A DNA stretch of 64,000 nt. Source: Spirochaetes bacterium GWE1_32_154 (lineage in GTDB: Bacteria; Spirochaetota; GWE2-31-10). The position numbers were made by a program, and so were the translations under genes. The DNA lies in the NCBI GenBank assembly GCA_001829315.1, contig MIAY01000028.1:39038-103037 (forward strand), written 5' to 3'. The notes beneath the pieces are model-generated. The model made no database searches, was not told the origin of the DNA, and was given only the letters and a program-made list of their open reading frames with translations. Below, piece by piece: positions 26,942-36,318 of the stretch (its first letter is position 1; each line of letters opens with the position of its first letter).

Positions 26942-27991
26942 TTAAACCATCATTATTTTCATATACTCATCATTTTCTATAAAATCCATTATTTTATCAG
27001 CACTGTCTTTTTCTGATAAAATAGTATAATAATTTTCTTTCATTTCCGGGGCATACAAAACCGCTTTTTTAAAATCCTCTTTATTTAACGGGTTTTTTGA
27101 CATGAAATCAAGAAAGTTACTTTTTTGAATAATGTTCTTTAATTGTTCGTAGCTTTGGGACCCCTGGAGGTAACTCACTGCATACGATGCAACACCGGTT
27201 TGTAACCCGTGCATTGATGGTTTTGCTGCAATTTTATCATAGGCATGAGAAATTAAATGTTCACTACCGCTTGCAGGTCTTGATGAACCGGCTATTTCCA
27301 TTGCAATACCCGTCATTAGTAGAGAGCTTACTATAATACCAATATATTCTGTATTATTAAGATCTTTATTGTGATAATAAATAAATGTATCAACTGCGTT
27401 TTTACAGATAACAGTTGCGAAATCATTGACAATTTCGCCTGTTTTTTTGTATGAGAGTTTCCAGTCAAAAATTGATGTTACTTTGCAGAATAAATCACCA
27501 ATTCCTGAATAAATAAAACGTTCCGGTGCTTTTCTGATTATTTCAGTATCTACAATAACGCCATGAGGAATTCTGGTTTTAAGCGTTTTCTTTTTGCCAT
27601 CAACATCCATACTTGAAAGAGGTGAGGCAAAACCGTCATTTGATATCACCGTTGGTACTGAAATGACCGGAAGATGAAGAATATGACCAACAAATTTACT
27701 GTAATCAAGTGCTTTTCCGCCTCCGATTGCAACAATTGCTTTTACGGATTTAGGCATTTTTTTTGTTGTTGTAAATGCTTCGTCAATATTACTTGATAAT
27801 GCTATTTCTTCATATACTACTTTGATTTCTGAAGATGCAAAAGAAATTTCAATTGTTGAATAAAATAAATCTTTAATTCCTTCTCCGTAAATCACCGAAA
27901 CTTCGGTATAACCGCATAATCGTAAATATTTCCCGATTTTGAATAATGCATTTGGTTTAATTCGCAATAATGAAGGTATAAGTATTTCCAT
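26942..27991 (-). CDS. sn-Glycerol-1-phosphate dehydrogenase-like protein (AraM/EgsA family)
   Basis: A 349-residue member of the iron-alcohol-dehydrogenase fold. It has GGGKALDYSKF near residue 91 and SVPTVISNDGFASP, the wording typical of glycerol-1-phosphate dehydrogenases. Metal ligands are a candidate Asp in IGDLF (about 164), His in SEHLISH (about 243) and His in MHGLQTG (about 261). The family reduces dihydroxyacetone phosphate to sn-glycerol-1-phosphate, the archaeal lipid stereoisomer, and a few bacteria have it (Bacillus AraM). AAGGAG precedes the ATG. It is last in a four-gene minus-strand operon behind a HAD phosphatase, with a 15-base gap. Confidence 0.75.
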   Translation of the reverse strand: MEILIPSLLRIKPNALFKIGKYLRLCGYTEVSVIYGEGIKDLFYSTIEISFASSEIKVVYEEIALSSNIDEAFTTTKKMPKSVKAIVAIGGGKALDYSKFVGHILHLPVISVPTVISNDGFASPLSSMDVDGKKKTLKTRIPHGVIVDTEIIRKAPERFIYSGIGDLFCKVTSIFDWKLSYKKTGEIVNDFATVICKNAVDTFIYYHNKDLNNTEYIGIIVSSLLMTGIAMEIAGSSRPASGSEHLISHAYDKIAAKPSMHGLQTGVASYAVSYLQGSQSYEQLKNIIQKSNFLDFMSKNPLNKEDFKKAVLYAPEMKENYYTILSEKDSADKIMDFIENDEYMKIMMV

Positions 27992-28006
27992 ACTATTCTC
28001 CTTTTT

Positions 28007-28777
28007 TTATAATGTATCAGGATAAATTTCGCCAACATTATTAAAAATATAAGTTGGTCTATAAGGAAAGGTATCAATCATTTCTTTTTGAGTAACACCG
28101 GATAAAACCAAACAGGTTGTCATGCCGGCTTCGAGTCCGCCGACAATATCAGTGTCCATTCTATCACCGATCATTATTGTTTCAGATGCGTGAACACCAA
28201 GTTTTCTCGTTGCGATGGTCATCATAAGTGAGTTTGGTTTACCGACAATGTAAGGTTTTTTACCGGTTGCCGACTCAATAGCTGCTAGAATACTTCCGCA
28301 GGCGGGTTCAATTCCGCCTTCTACCGGATCGGTCATATCGGGATTTGTTCCAATAAATTTTGCACCTTTATTAATGAGATTTACTGCTTTTTTCATTACT
28401 TCAAAATTAAATGACGATGTTTTACCGACAACGACATAATCAGGATTTGATTCTGATAAAGAAAAGCCCGCATTATACAATTCACTGATTAATCCTCCGC
28501 CACCAATAACATAAGCCGTTCCACCCGGATGCTGATCATGTAGAAAAATCGCAGTTGCCATTGCTGATGTTATAAAATTTTCTTCTTTAACACCGTGAAT
28601 TCCTTTTGCTTCAAGTTTTTTTCTCAAATCAATGGGAGTTTGTTCTGAATTATTGGTAAGAAAAAGAAATTTTGTATTAGTTTCAATCAGTCTTTTTACA
28701 AAATCCTGAGCTCCATCAACAAGTTGACTTCCTCTATATATGACTCCGTCCATATCAGATATAATACTTTTTGACAT
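28007..28777 (-). CDS. HAD-IIA (NagD-like) sugar or phosphoglycerol phosphatase
   Basis: The HAD nucleophile motif SDMDGVIY (Asp8, Asp10) begins the protein. FLTNNSEQTP is motif II, the Lys of the VGKPN segment acts as motif III, and MIGDRMDTDI near 205 is motif IV. The C2a cap domain between them identifies the NagD/PGP group, which removes phosphate from phosphoglycolate, glycerol phosphates or nucleotides. The ATG at 28777 behind AAGGTGG is preferred over a GTG nine bases upstream. With glycerol-1-phosphate dehydrogenase 15 bases downstream, a glycerol-phosphate substrate is an inference. Confidence 0.8.
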   Translation of the reverse strand: MSKSIISDMDGVIYRGSQLVDGAQDFVKRLIETNTKFLFLTNNSEQTPIDLRKKLEAKGIHGVKEENFITSAMATAIFLHDQHPGGTAYVIGGGGLISELYNAGFSLSESNPDYVVVGKTSSFNFEVMKKAVNLINKGAKFIGTNPDMTDPVEGGIEPACGSILAAIESATGKKPYIVGKPNSLMMTIATRKLGVHASETIMIGDRMDTDIVGGLEAGMTTCLVLSGVTQKEMIDTFPYRPTYIFNNVGEIYPDTL

Positions 28778-28824
28778 ATTAACCACCTTACCATATTTTT
28801 TTTAGAGGTTCAAAAAGAATAAAA

Positions 28825-30036
28825 CTATTCAAATAATGCTTTTTTTTCTGATAATTCTTTACGAATTGTAACCATTCCATTTTTAACACTGTTTTTAATT
28901 GAAATCTCACCTGTTTTAAAATTATCTATTATTCGTGCAGCGTTACTGAATATTACTGACATTGCCCTGACATTAGGCATGGCAACACCGTCATTGACCG
29001 ATTCTATCATAGTTTTTACTGCGTTATTATCATTTGATATAATCTCTGATGCTTCTTTATGAGCTGTTGGTCTGCCACCTGTCTTCCACATTGCTATTTG
29101 TCCTTCTTTACTGCCGGCGTATTGTTCAATAAAAATTGTTGCATTTTTTGTGTTTCCTGACTCTTTATTAATCATAAACCCCCGGACTCCGACAAAGGGA
29201 ACGGATTTTTTACCATTTAATGTGGGAAGTTTTGCTACACCTAGATTTTCTATGCCTATTGAGTCTCTATATTCGGTATAATTCCACGGGCCATCCATTA
29301 TCATAGCAGATTTATTATTTTTAAATGCATTCATAACTGTACCGATTTTTGTTGAAGGAGGAACAATTTTTTCCGTAACTAATGTGTTAATAAATGTATA
29401 ACCTGATAATGCACCGGGAGAATCAAGACCGACATTAGTGATGTCATATTTTCCATTATCCCATTTAAAAACATAGGCACCTTGTGAAGCTATAAATGGA
29501 AAGTTAGTATAAAAATCATTATCAATTGCATATAAAAAACCATAACTATCACCGGTTGTGAGTTTTTTAGCAGTCATCAATAGATTTTCCCATGTTGCGG
29601 GGGGATTGGAAATTATTTTTCTGTTATAGTATATAATTAGTGATTCAACACAATAGGGAAAACCATACAATTTATTTTCATAGGTAAAACCATCAAGAGA
29701 AACAGTATAGAGTGTTTCCCGGGTTTTATTTGACAGTTTGATTTCAGAGATAATACCATTTTTTGCAAATTCACCGACCCAGTCATGAGCACCAACAACG
29801 ATATCAGGTGCTGATTTATTAAGTGCAGCCTGTTTATATTTTGATCTCACTTCAGATTGAATTACGATCTCAACATCAATTTTGTTTTCCCGACGATAGC
29901 GTTTTGCTATTGGCTCAATCCCTGCCACTTCTTTATCAGAACACCAGATCGTAATCGATTTTTTTGATGCATCAAGTAATGATGGATGGAAAAAAGCAGT
30001 AAGTAAAATAGTTAATAGAATTGATTTCAATTTCAT
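28825..30036 (-). CDS. Sugar ABC transporter solute-binding protein (MalE-like), orphan
   Basis: A 403-residue periplasmic binding protein with a signal peptide (residues 1-22, cleavage near LLDAS). The mature part begins ITIWCSDKEVAGIEPIAKRYRREN, the usual family-1 solute-binding opening. PDIVVGAHDWVGEFAKNG and a late NAARIIDNFKTGEIS segment are also typical of maltodextrin or sugar binders. No permease or ATPase gene is adjacent, so it must borrow a transporter or act alone. GGAG precedes the start. It lies 39 bases after the flavin-reductase gene and 47 bases before the HAD phosphatase. Confidence 0.8.
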   Translation of the reverse strand: MKLKSILLTILLTAFFHPSLLDASKKSITIWCSDKEVAGIEPIAKRYRRENKIDVEIVIQSEVRSKYKQAALNKSAPDIVVGAHDWVGEFAKNGIISEIKLSNKTRETLYTVSLDGFTYENKLYGFPYCVESLIIYYNRKIISNPPATWENLLMTAKKLTTGDSYGFLYAIDNDFYTNFPFIASQGAYVFKWDNGKYDITNVGLDSPGALSGYTFINTLVTEKIVPPSTKIGTVMNAFKNNKSAMIMDGPWNYTEYRDSIGIENLGVAKLPTLNGKKSVPFVGVRGFMINKESGNTKNATIFIEQYAGSKEGQIAMWKTGGRPTAHKEASEIISNDNNAVKTMIESVNDGVAMPNVRAMSVIFSNAARIIDNFKTGEISIKNSVKNGMVTIRKELSEKKALFE

Positions 30037-30075
30037 TATATTACTCCAAATATAGATTTTTCGAGTTTTTATTTA

Positions 30076-30663
30076 TTATTTCTTTCTTTTAGTATTCTTT
30101 TTCTTCTCAACCGACCATCCGAATTTCCCCTGATATTCTCCAAGTGTATAATATTTTCCATGGCAATAGGCTAATGGATCAGTTTTTTTTAAATCAAGTG
30201 CGCCGGTAGTCGTATCAATATAGTTGTCATCTGCAATAACTGATACAATTTCAGCAATAAACATATCATGTGAACCAAGCGGTTTAATTTCTTTGACAAT
30301 ACATTCAAGATTTATTGGTGATTCATTAATAATTGCTACCCCGGTTTTATCTCCCGATTGATAGGTAAGTTTCATTTCTTTAAATTTGTTGTGATCACGA
30401 CCTGATTTTACACCGCACCAGTCAGTAGCATAGGCTAATTTTTTTGTAGTAAGATTAATGACAAATGCCATATCTTTTTTAATGATTTCGTAAGAATATC
30501 GTTCAGGCCGGATAGAAATATAACACATAGCGGGATTTGTTGCAATAATACCGGTCCATGCAATGGTTATAATATTAATATCTTCCGGTGATTTTCCGCA
30601 ACTAACCATTACAGCCGGAACAGGATAAATCATCGTACCAGGCTTCCATATTTGTTTTCCCAT
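30076..30663 (-). CDS. Flavin reductase-like (flavoredoxin) protein
   Basis: The 195-residue protein has the flavin-reductase/DIM6 fold: an N-terminal PVPAVMVSCG strand, then ITIAWTG and TNPAMCYISIRPERYSYEII. This is the FMN-binding pattern of flavoredoxins and NAD(P)H:FMN oxidoreductases. It probably binds FMN in the cytoplasm; its electron partner is unknown. The C-terminus ends in a basic Lys-rich tail. AGAGGT precedes the ATG. It is the promoter-proximal gene of the four-gene minus-strand operon, in a divergent 84-base gap with the MCP-like gene. Confidence 0.75.
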   Translation of the reverse strand: MGKQIWKPGTMIYPVPAVMVSCGKSPEDINIITIAWTGIIATNPAMCYISIRPERYSYEIIKKDMAFVINLTTKKLAYATDWCGVKSGRDHNKFKEMKLTYQSGDKTGVAIINESPINLECIVKEIKPLGSHDMFIAEIVSVIADDNYIDTTTGALDLKKTDPLAYCHGKYYTLGEYQGKFGWSVEKKKNTKRKK

Positions 30664-30752
30664 ACTACCTCTTTTAACACAATCTTAACAAATAATTCAA
30701 ATGCCTGCAACAAATATTGAGTAAGTTCATTTTATTAAATTGAGGAGTGGAA

Positions 30753-32456
30753 ATGTTACGGTATTATAGAAGATTAAAAATCAGGTTGAAAATCATAATA
30801 AGTTTTTTATTTATTTTCATACTTTTTTTAATTTATGCATTATTCAGCATGATTATCACATTTGAAATATCCAATAAAAGAGATTTACTTGATAGATCAA
30901 GACAAGTGATTGAATTGATACGGTATGTCAGATTTAATGAAAAAGAATTCTTTATATCAAATGATTTACAGTTTGCAGATCAGAATCAGAAGTTAATAGT
31001 AACTATTAAAAAAATATTAGTTGATTTAATTCAATACGAGAGTAAAAAGGAATTTCGTGAACGAATTGAAATACTTGTTAGATTAATTGACTCATACAAT
31101 ACAAGTTTTCTTTCAATGTCTGCGTTATCTATCGAAAGAAGCGGAGAAAATGGAATAATTATTCAAATGAGGAAAAGTCTTGATACGTTACAGGTTCTTT
31201 ATAAAGACGAGCGGTTTTTAGATATTTATTTAAAAATCGAAAAATATATACATACCGGGGACGGTACTTTAGTTTCTGAAATAGCACAATCTTTATTATT
31301 AATGGTAGAAACCACAATTGATACAAATGATGAAGCTCTTGTTTTATTATTAAAAGACCAACTTTATAAGCTTGCATCATTAGATAACAATATTGCCGGG
31401 CAAAAAATTGAATTTGTTGAATATATAAATAGACTGGAACCGGAAATAAAAAACTATATTACTTATATACAAAAAATTGTTTCGATTACTGTCATATCAT
31501 CGATTATTTTCAGCTCGGTTATTATTATTTTTCTTATAATTGTTATAATTGCAACCTCATTATTTAGTGTGATGGAGATTACAAGGCCGATTAAGCAGAT
31601 TTATTCTTCAACCGGGGCTATTTCTGATGTATCAAAAAAATTATCTGATATTGTTGATAGAAAAACAATGACCAGTATTAGGGTTTCAAACTCGATTGAT
31701 GATATTAAAGCTATTATTGTTAACCAGAATGAAGTTATAAATAAATCAAATCAAGCCATTGTCAGAATGATTTCTCATATTTCTACAATTTCTGAAGCCT
31801 CTCAGAGTAAAAAAGAATCTATTTTAATGATGACGGCAAAAGTTGTATTGATGGCAGAGCATCTTGAAGAGTTTGTTATTAATATTTCCGGGATACAAAA
31901 AATGTATGATGATATGATGAACATCGTTGACATTGTTGAAGGCATATCAGATAAAACACGAATTCTTGCTATAAACTCAGGGATTGAATCTGCAAATGCC
32001 GGTGATTTTGGTATGGTTTTACGTATTGTGGCCCGGGAAATAAAAGAGTTGTCTGCTCAGATAAGTTACAAAAGTAAGGATATAAAAAAATTAATGAATA
32101 ATAGTTTAAGGGCTGTTGATAAATCTATAGTCAGTTCTCAAAATATTTATGATGAATTTAAGATTTTGTCAGATTTCATCGATCAAAATGCGCAAACAAC
32201 TATTCATATAATTGAAAAAATCGGGTCAATACATAATGAAACTTCAATTGTTAAAGAGCGATTGCAAGAACTTCATCTGGTATCTGAAAAGTTAAATAAA
32301 CAAACAGGATTGATTACTGAAGAATCTGCTCATATGAAATTTAATTTAGATGAGCTAAAAAAAGTAAGAACAGACACCAATTCTGCTATTACGAATATTA
32401 TTTCAAATATACAAAAATTAACTGATGATAAAACAGCTTTAAAAGAAAGGGGGTAG
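30753..32456 (+). CDS. Divergent methyl-accepting chemotaxis-type sensor
   Basis: The 567-residue inner-membrane protein has TM1 at about 13-36, a helical periplasmic region, and TM2 at about 237-263. The cytoplasmic helical domain carries the hairpin-tip sequence SDKTRILAINSGIESANAG near 400-420. Standard chemoreceptors read INLLALNAAIEAARAGE there, so the CheA/CheW contact region is recognisable but altered. A canonical HAMP domain is not obvious. GAGGAG precedes the ATG; a GTG six bases upstream is less likely. The EAL-GGDEF gene starts immediately after its stop, so the receptor may feed c-di-GMP control rather than flagellar chemotaxis (inference). Confidence 0.7.
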   Translation: MLRYYRRLKIRLKIIISFLFIFILFLIYALFSMIITFEISNKRDLLDRSRQVIELIRYVRFNEKEFFISNDLQFADQNQKLIVTIKKILVDLIQYESKKEFRERIEILVRLIDSYNTSFLSMSALSIERSGENGIIIQMRKSLDTLQVLYKDERFLDIYLKIEKYIHTGDGTLVSEIAQSLLLMVETTIDTNDEALVLLLKDQLYKLASLDNNIAGQKIEFVEYINRLEPEIKNYITYIQKIVSITVISSIIFSSVIIIFLIIVIIATSLFSVMEITRPIKQIYSSTGAISDVSKKLSDIVDRKTMTSIRVSNSIDDIKAIIVNQNEVINKSNQAIVRMISHISTISEASQSKKESILMMTAKVVLMAEHLEEFVINISGIQKMYDDMMNIVDIVEGISDKTRILAINSGIESANAGDFGMVLRIVAREIKELSAQISYKSKDIKKLMNNSLRAVDKSIVSSQNIYDEFKILSDFIDQNAQTTIHIIEKIGSIHNETSIVKERLQELHLVSEKLNKQTGLITEESAHMKFNLDELKKVRTDTNSAITNIISNIQKLTDDKTALKERG

Positions 32457-32457
32457 T

Positions 32458-34248
32458 ATGTTTTTAATGCTTGATAAAACAGAATTAACAATATGGGATA
32501 TCTGGGAAAAAAAATTGGAATACATAGATTTTGCTTTTCAGCCAATAATCAATATTGCAACAGGAAAATTGTATGCTGTTGAGGCATTAATTAGAAATTA
32601 TGAATTAGCCGGTTTTCAAACCATTGATGAATTTTTTGATACTGCATATAATGACGGGTTATTATTTAAAATTGACATATATCTCAGAGAGAAAGCGGTT
32701 GCAAAATTTGTTACATTACCATTTTATAAGCAAATAAAACTATTTTTCAATTATGATCCGCGTTGTCTTGAAATGAAAGATTACATATCAGGATCAACTG
32801 AAAAAATTCTTGAGAATTATAATGTAACTGAAGAACAGTTCTGTTTTGAGATAAGTGAGAAGTATAAAATAAATTGTTATAACAGTTTTAATACAATTTT
32901 GAAGTCGATGACTAAAAGAGGAATAAAAATTGCTATTGATGATTTTGGTAGCGGGATTGCAGGGTTTGAGCTATTTTATCATTCAGAGCCCCATTATATA
33001 AAGGTTGACCGGTTTCTTATTACTGAAATTAATAAAGATATTAAAAAGAAAATAATCTGTTCTCAAATCATTAGTTTATCTAAAAACTTTGGTGTCACAA
33101 CAATAGCTGAAGGGATTGAAACGCAGGAAGAATTAACAATTTGTATAGAATTAGGCTTTAATCTGGTTCAGGGGTATTTTTTACAAAAAGGGACAAAAGA
33201 TATTAATGAAATATTATTTGAAAACCCGTATATAAAAGAAACAATTGTTAATGATAAACGAAAAAAAAATACTGACCGCGAATTGATTGAAAAAGTAATT
33301 ACAAAAATTGATGTCGTTCGAATTGATGATGATTTTTCCTGCGTTTTCAGTAAATTTCATGACAGGTTACATTTTAATTTTTTCCCTGTTGTTGATACAT
33401 TCGGGTATCCCCTGGGAATCATACATGAAAAAGATATTAAAAAATATGTTTATTCACCGTATGGTAAGGAAATTCTTGTTAATAAATCAATCTCTAAAAG
33501 TATAAAAGAATTTATTTCCCGTTGCCCGATTGTTGATATAAATACTCATCAGAATATAATTTTAGAATTGTTTGTTAATAATCAGAATACTGAAGGGGTA
33601 ATAATTGTTGAAGATCAATTGTATTGTGGTTTTCTAACTGCAAAATCATTACTAAACATCATCCATGAAAAAAATATCAAATATGCAGTTGAAGTTAATC
33701 CACTGACAAAACTACCGGGTAATATGATGATTGAAAAATTTATTGATGAATCATTATCAATTATAGATTCAAAAAAAATATTTGTTTATTTCGATTTTGA
33801 TCATTTTAAGCCGTTTAATGATCGTTTCGGGTTTCGTCAGGGGGATAAAGCAATTAGATTATTTGCAGAGATTTTGAACAAAGAATTTTCATCCATACCG
33901 GAAACTTTTATCGGGCATATTGGGGGGGATGATTTCTTTGCCGGCTTTAAGACTAATGAGGAGGAAACGATTATTGCGTTGGTCAAACTGGTTAATGAAA
34001 AATTTACTGATAGTGTCGCCTGTTTTTATCCTTATGAGGAATTTAGATGTGGCACATATCATTCAACAGACAGGTATGGTGTTGAGAGAGAATTTGAATT
34101 GTTAACAGTGAGTGCAGGTATTTTAGTTATACAGCCTGAAAGTAATAGTATTTCAAATAACACGTTAGTCGAATCATTAGCTATTGTTAAGAAGTCTGCA
34201 AAAGAATCAGATACAAAAATTTCAGTGTTAAATTTTTCAGATACATAA
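32458..34248 (+). CDS. c-di-GMP enzyme: EAL, CBS-like, GGDEF architecture
   Basis: The 596-residue cytoplasmic protein has an EAL phosphodiesterase domain at about 20-255. It shows EALIR, EISE, IDDFGSG near 160, KVDRF and AEGIET, so the catalytic set appears intact. A middle region at about 275-400 resembles paired CBS modules (FFPVVDTFGYPLGIIHEKDI, EGVIIVEDQLYCGFLT). The C-terminal GGDEF domain reads GGDDF near 488, with YFDFDHFKPFND upstream, a conservative change. It begins two bases after the MCP-like gene behind GGGGG. Which activity dominates is not readable. A G7 run encodes part of the GGDDF loop. Confidence 0.85.
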   Translation: MFLMLDKTELTIWDIWEKKLEYIDFAFQPIINIATGKLYAVEALIRNYELAGFQTIDEFFDTAYNDGLLFKIDIYLREKAVAKFVTLPFYKQIKLFFNYDPRCLEMKDYISGSTEKILENYNVTEEQFCFEISEKYKINCYNSFNTILKSMTKRGIKIAIDDFGSGIAGFELFYHSEPHYIKVDRFLITEINKDIKKKIICSQIISLSKNFGVTTIAEGIETQEELTICIELGFNLVQGYFLQKGTKDINEILFENPYIKETIVNDKRKKNTDRELIEKVITKIDVVRIDDDFSCVFSKFHDRLHFNFFPVVDTFGYPLGIIHEKDIKKYVYSPYGKEILVNKSISKSIKEFISRCPIVDINTHQNIILELFVNNQNTEGVIIVEDQLYCGFLTAKSLLNIIHEKNIKYAVEVNPLTKLPGNMMIEKFIDESLSIIDSKKIFVYFDFDHFKPFNDRFGFRQGDKAIRLFAEILNKEFSSIPETFIGHIGGDDFFAGFKTNEEETIIALVKLVNEKFTDSVACFYPYEEFRCGTYHSTDRYGVEREFELLTVSAGILVIQPESNSISNNTLVESLAIVKKSAKESDTKISVLNFSDT

Positions 34249-34335
34249 AAAGAATAAAAATTAAAATTACTTTTTTTGAGTCTTTATATAGAAAATTATA
34301 AAATAATCAATTATACTTTTACGAGGGGGAAACTC

Positions 34336-36303
34336 GTGAAAAAAACAATAGTAATCAATCAGGTTTTAGTTGTTGATGATGATGAAGGGTTGTGTCATCT
34401 CATCATTAAAGCACTTCAAAAAAATGGATATGAAGCACTGGGGGTTTCCTCTGGTAAAGATGCTATTGTATATGTAACGCAAAACCCCGATATCCTTATT
34501 TTACTTGACCAAACATTACCTGATATGACCGGACGGGATATTATAGAGACACTTTCTATTGAAAATCGCAAAGTTGATTTTATTATGATGACCGGTCAGG
34601 GGGATGAACGGCTTGCTGTTGAAATGATGAAACTTGGCGCACGGGATTATCTTATTAAAGATACCGGATTACTTGATTTTCTTCCCGGTGTAATAAAACG
34701 TGTTATGCAAACTATTGAAACTGAAAATCGTCTGATAGAAACAGAAAAGGCTTTAGGAGAAATCAGGAATTTATTAGATACAACTCAGCATCTGGCTAAA
34801 ATCGGCGGTTGGGAATGGGATGTAATTAGTCAAACTATTTTGTGGACAAATGAAACTTACAGATTACACGGTATTCATCCGGGTGAAATAGAGCCTGGTT
34901 CAATTGTGCATATTGAGAGAAGTTTACTTTGTTATGAGACTGGATATAGAGAATTGGTTCAGAAAGCATTTACAAAATGTATTCAGGATGGAACAACTTA
35001 TTGTTTAGAGGGAAAGTTCACTTCTGAAAATGGTCATGAATTGTGGGTTCAAACTTCAGGAGAACCTGTTTTTAAAGAGAGTAAGATTATTAAAGTAATT
35101 GGTAATATTGCTGATATTACGGAACGAAAAGTATCAGAATTAGCACAGGATAAACTGCGAGAACAACTTAATCAGGCACAAAAGATGGATTCTATAGGGC
35201 GGTTAGCCGGAGGGGTAGCCCACGATTTTAATAATATGTTAAGTGCAATAATTTCAAGTGCACAACTTGCATTAATAAAAGGTGGGAATGAAGCTCCTTT
35301 TAAGGAGTATCTTAATAATATTATCAAGGCAGGTTCCCGCTCCGCTGATTTAACACGCCAGTTATTATCGTTTGCCAGAAAACAAACTATAGCCCCTAAA
35401 TATATTAATATAAACGAATGTATTAGTGCTATTTCAAAAATGCTGATACGATTAATCGGGGAGAATATTAGTCTTATTTTTCAACCGGATACTACTATAG
35501 GGGTTGTAAAAATGGATCCCGGGCAGATTGATCAGATAGTAACCAATCTTTGTGTTAATTCAAGAGATTCAATTAAATCAAATGGAACAATAACTATCAT
35601 AACTGAAAATGCTTTTTTTGATAAAGAATATTGTATCAATAACCCGGGATATTCCCCCGGTCAGTTTGTAATGATTGAAGTTCGGGATACAGGTTGTGGA
35701 ATGAGTGCTGAAATAAGAAATCATCTTTTTGAACCATTTTTCACAACGAAAGAAATTGGTAAAGGTACCGGGTTAGGTCTTGCTACCGTGTATGGAATGG
35801 TTCAACAGAATAATGGTTTTATTATCGTTGAAAGTGAACTTGATATGGGTACTTCATTTAAAATATATCTTTCGAAGTATGATGGGGAAATTGAAGATAA
35901 TGGTATGCTTGATACCAATCTTAAAATGGCCATAGAAAATAAGGTTATTCTTGTTGTTGAGGATGAGGAAATTATACTTACAATAACAGCAGAAATGCTT
36001 GAAATGTTCGGATATACTATCTTAAAGTCTTCTACACCTGAAAAAGCTCTTCAAATCGCAGAAAAATATAATGGAAAAATTGATTTATTAATCACCGATA
36101 TAATTATGCCTCACTGTAACGGACGCGATCTTGCAAATAAATTACTTGATTTGTATCCACACATGCGTTGTCTTTTTATGTCAGGATACACAGCAGATAT
36201 CATTGGAAAAAGTGGTATTCTTGATAGTGAAATTGATTTCATTCAAAAGCCTTTTTCAATTGATATATTATCTAAAAAAATTAAAGAAATTTTCGACAGG
36301 TAA
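34336..36303 (+). CDS. Hybrid sensor kinase: receiver, PAS, HisKA, HATPase, receiver
   Basis: A soluble 655-residue two-component protein. The first receiver (about 8-125) has VVDDDEG and the phosphoacceptor segment LILLDQTLPD near 56. A PAS domain (about 150-270) ends in the DITERK PAC motif. The HisKA H-box is RLAGGVAHDFNNML near 295, the HATPase carries GTGLGLATVYG near 477, and the second receiver (about 535-655) has LLITDIIMP. The GTG at 34336 behind GAGGGGGA is chosen over the frame opening 20 codons upstream. It has no membrane segment. The kinase fragment at 62790 is a close paralog from the H-box onward. Confidence 0.85.
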   Translation: MKKTIVINQVLVVDDDEGLCHLIIKALQKNGYEALGVSSGKDAIVYVTQNPDILILLDQTLPDMTGRDIIETLSIENRKVDFIMMTGQGDERLAVEMMKLGARDYLIKDTGLLDFLPGVIKRVMQTIETENRLIETEKALGEIRNLLDTTQHLAKIGGWEWDVISQTILWTNETYRLHGIHPGEIEPGSIVHIERSLLCYETGYRELVQKAFTKCIQDGTTYCLEGKFTSENGHELWVQTSGEPVFKESKIIKVIGNIADITERKVSELAQDKLREQLNQAQKMDSIGRLAGGVAHDFNNMLSAIISSAQLALIKGGNEAPFKEYLNNIIKAGSRSADLTRQLLSFARKQTIAPKYININECISAISKMLIRLIGENISLIFQPDTTIGVVKMDPGQIDQIVTNLCVNSRDSIKSNGTITIITENAFFDKEYCINNPGYSPGQFVMIEVRDTGCGMSAEIRNHLFEPFFTTKEIGKGTGLGLATVYGMVQQNNGFIIVESELDMGTSFKIYLSKYDGEIEDNGMLDTNLKMAIENKVILVVEDEEIILTITAEMLEMFGYTILKSSTPEKALQIAEKYNGKIDLLITDIIMPHCNGRDLANKLLDLYPHMRCLFMSGYTADIIGKSGILDSEIDFIQKPFSIDILSKKIKEIFDR

Positions 36304-36318
36304 AGTGGGGGGGCGGGT

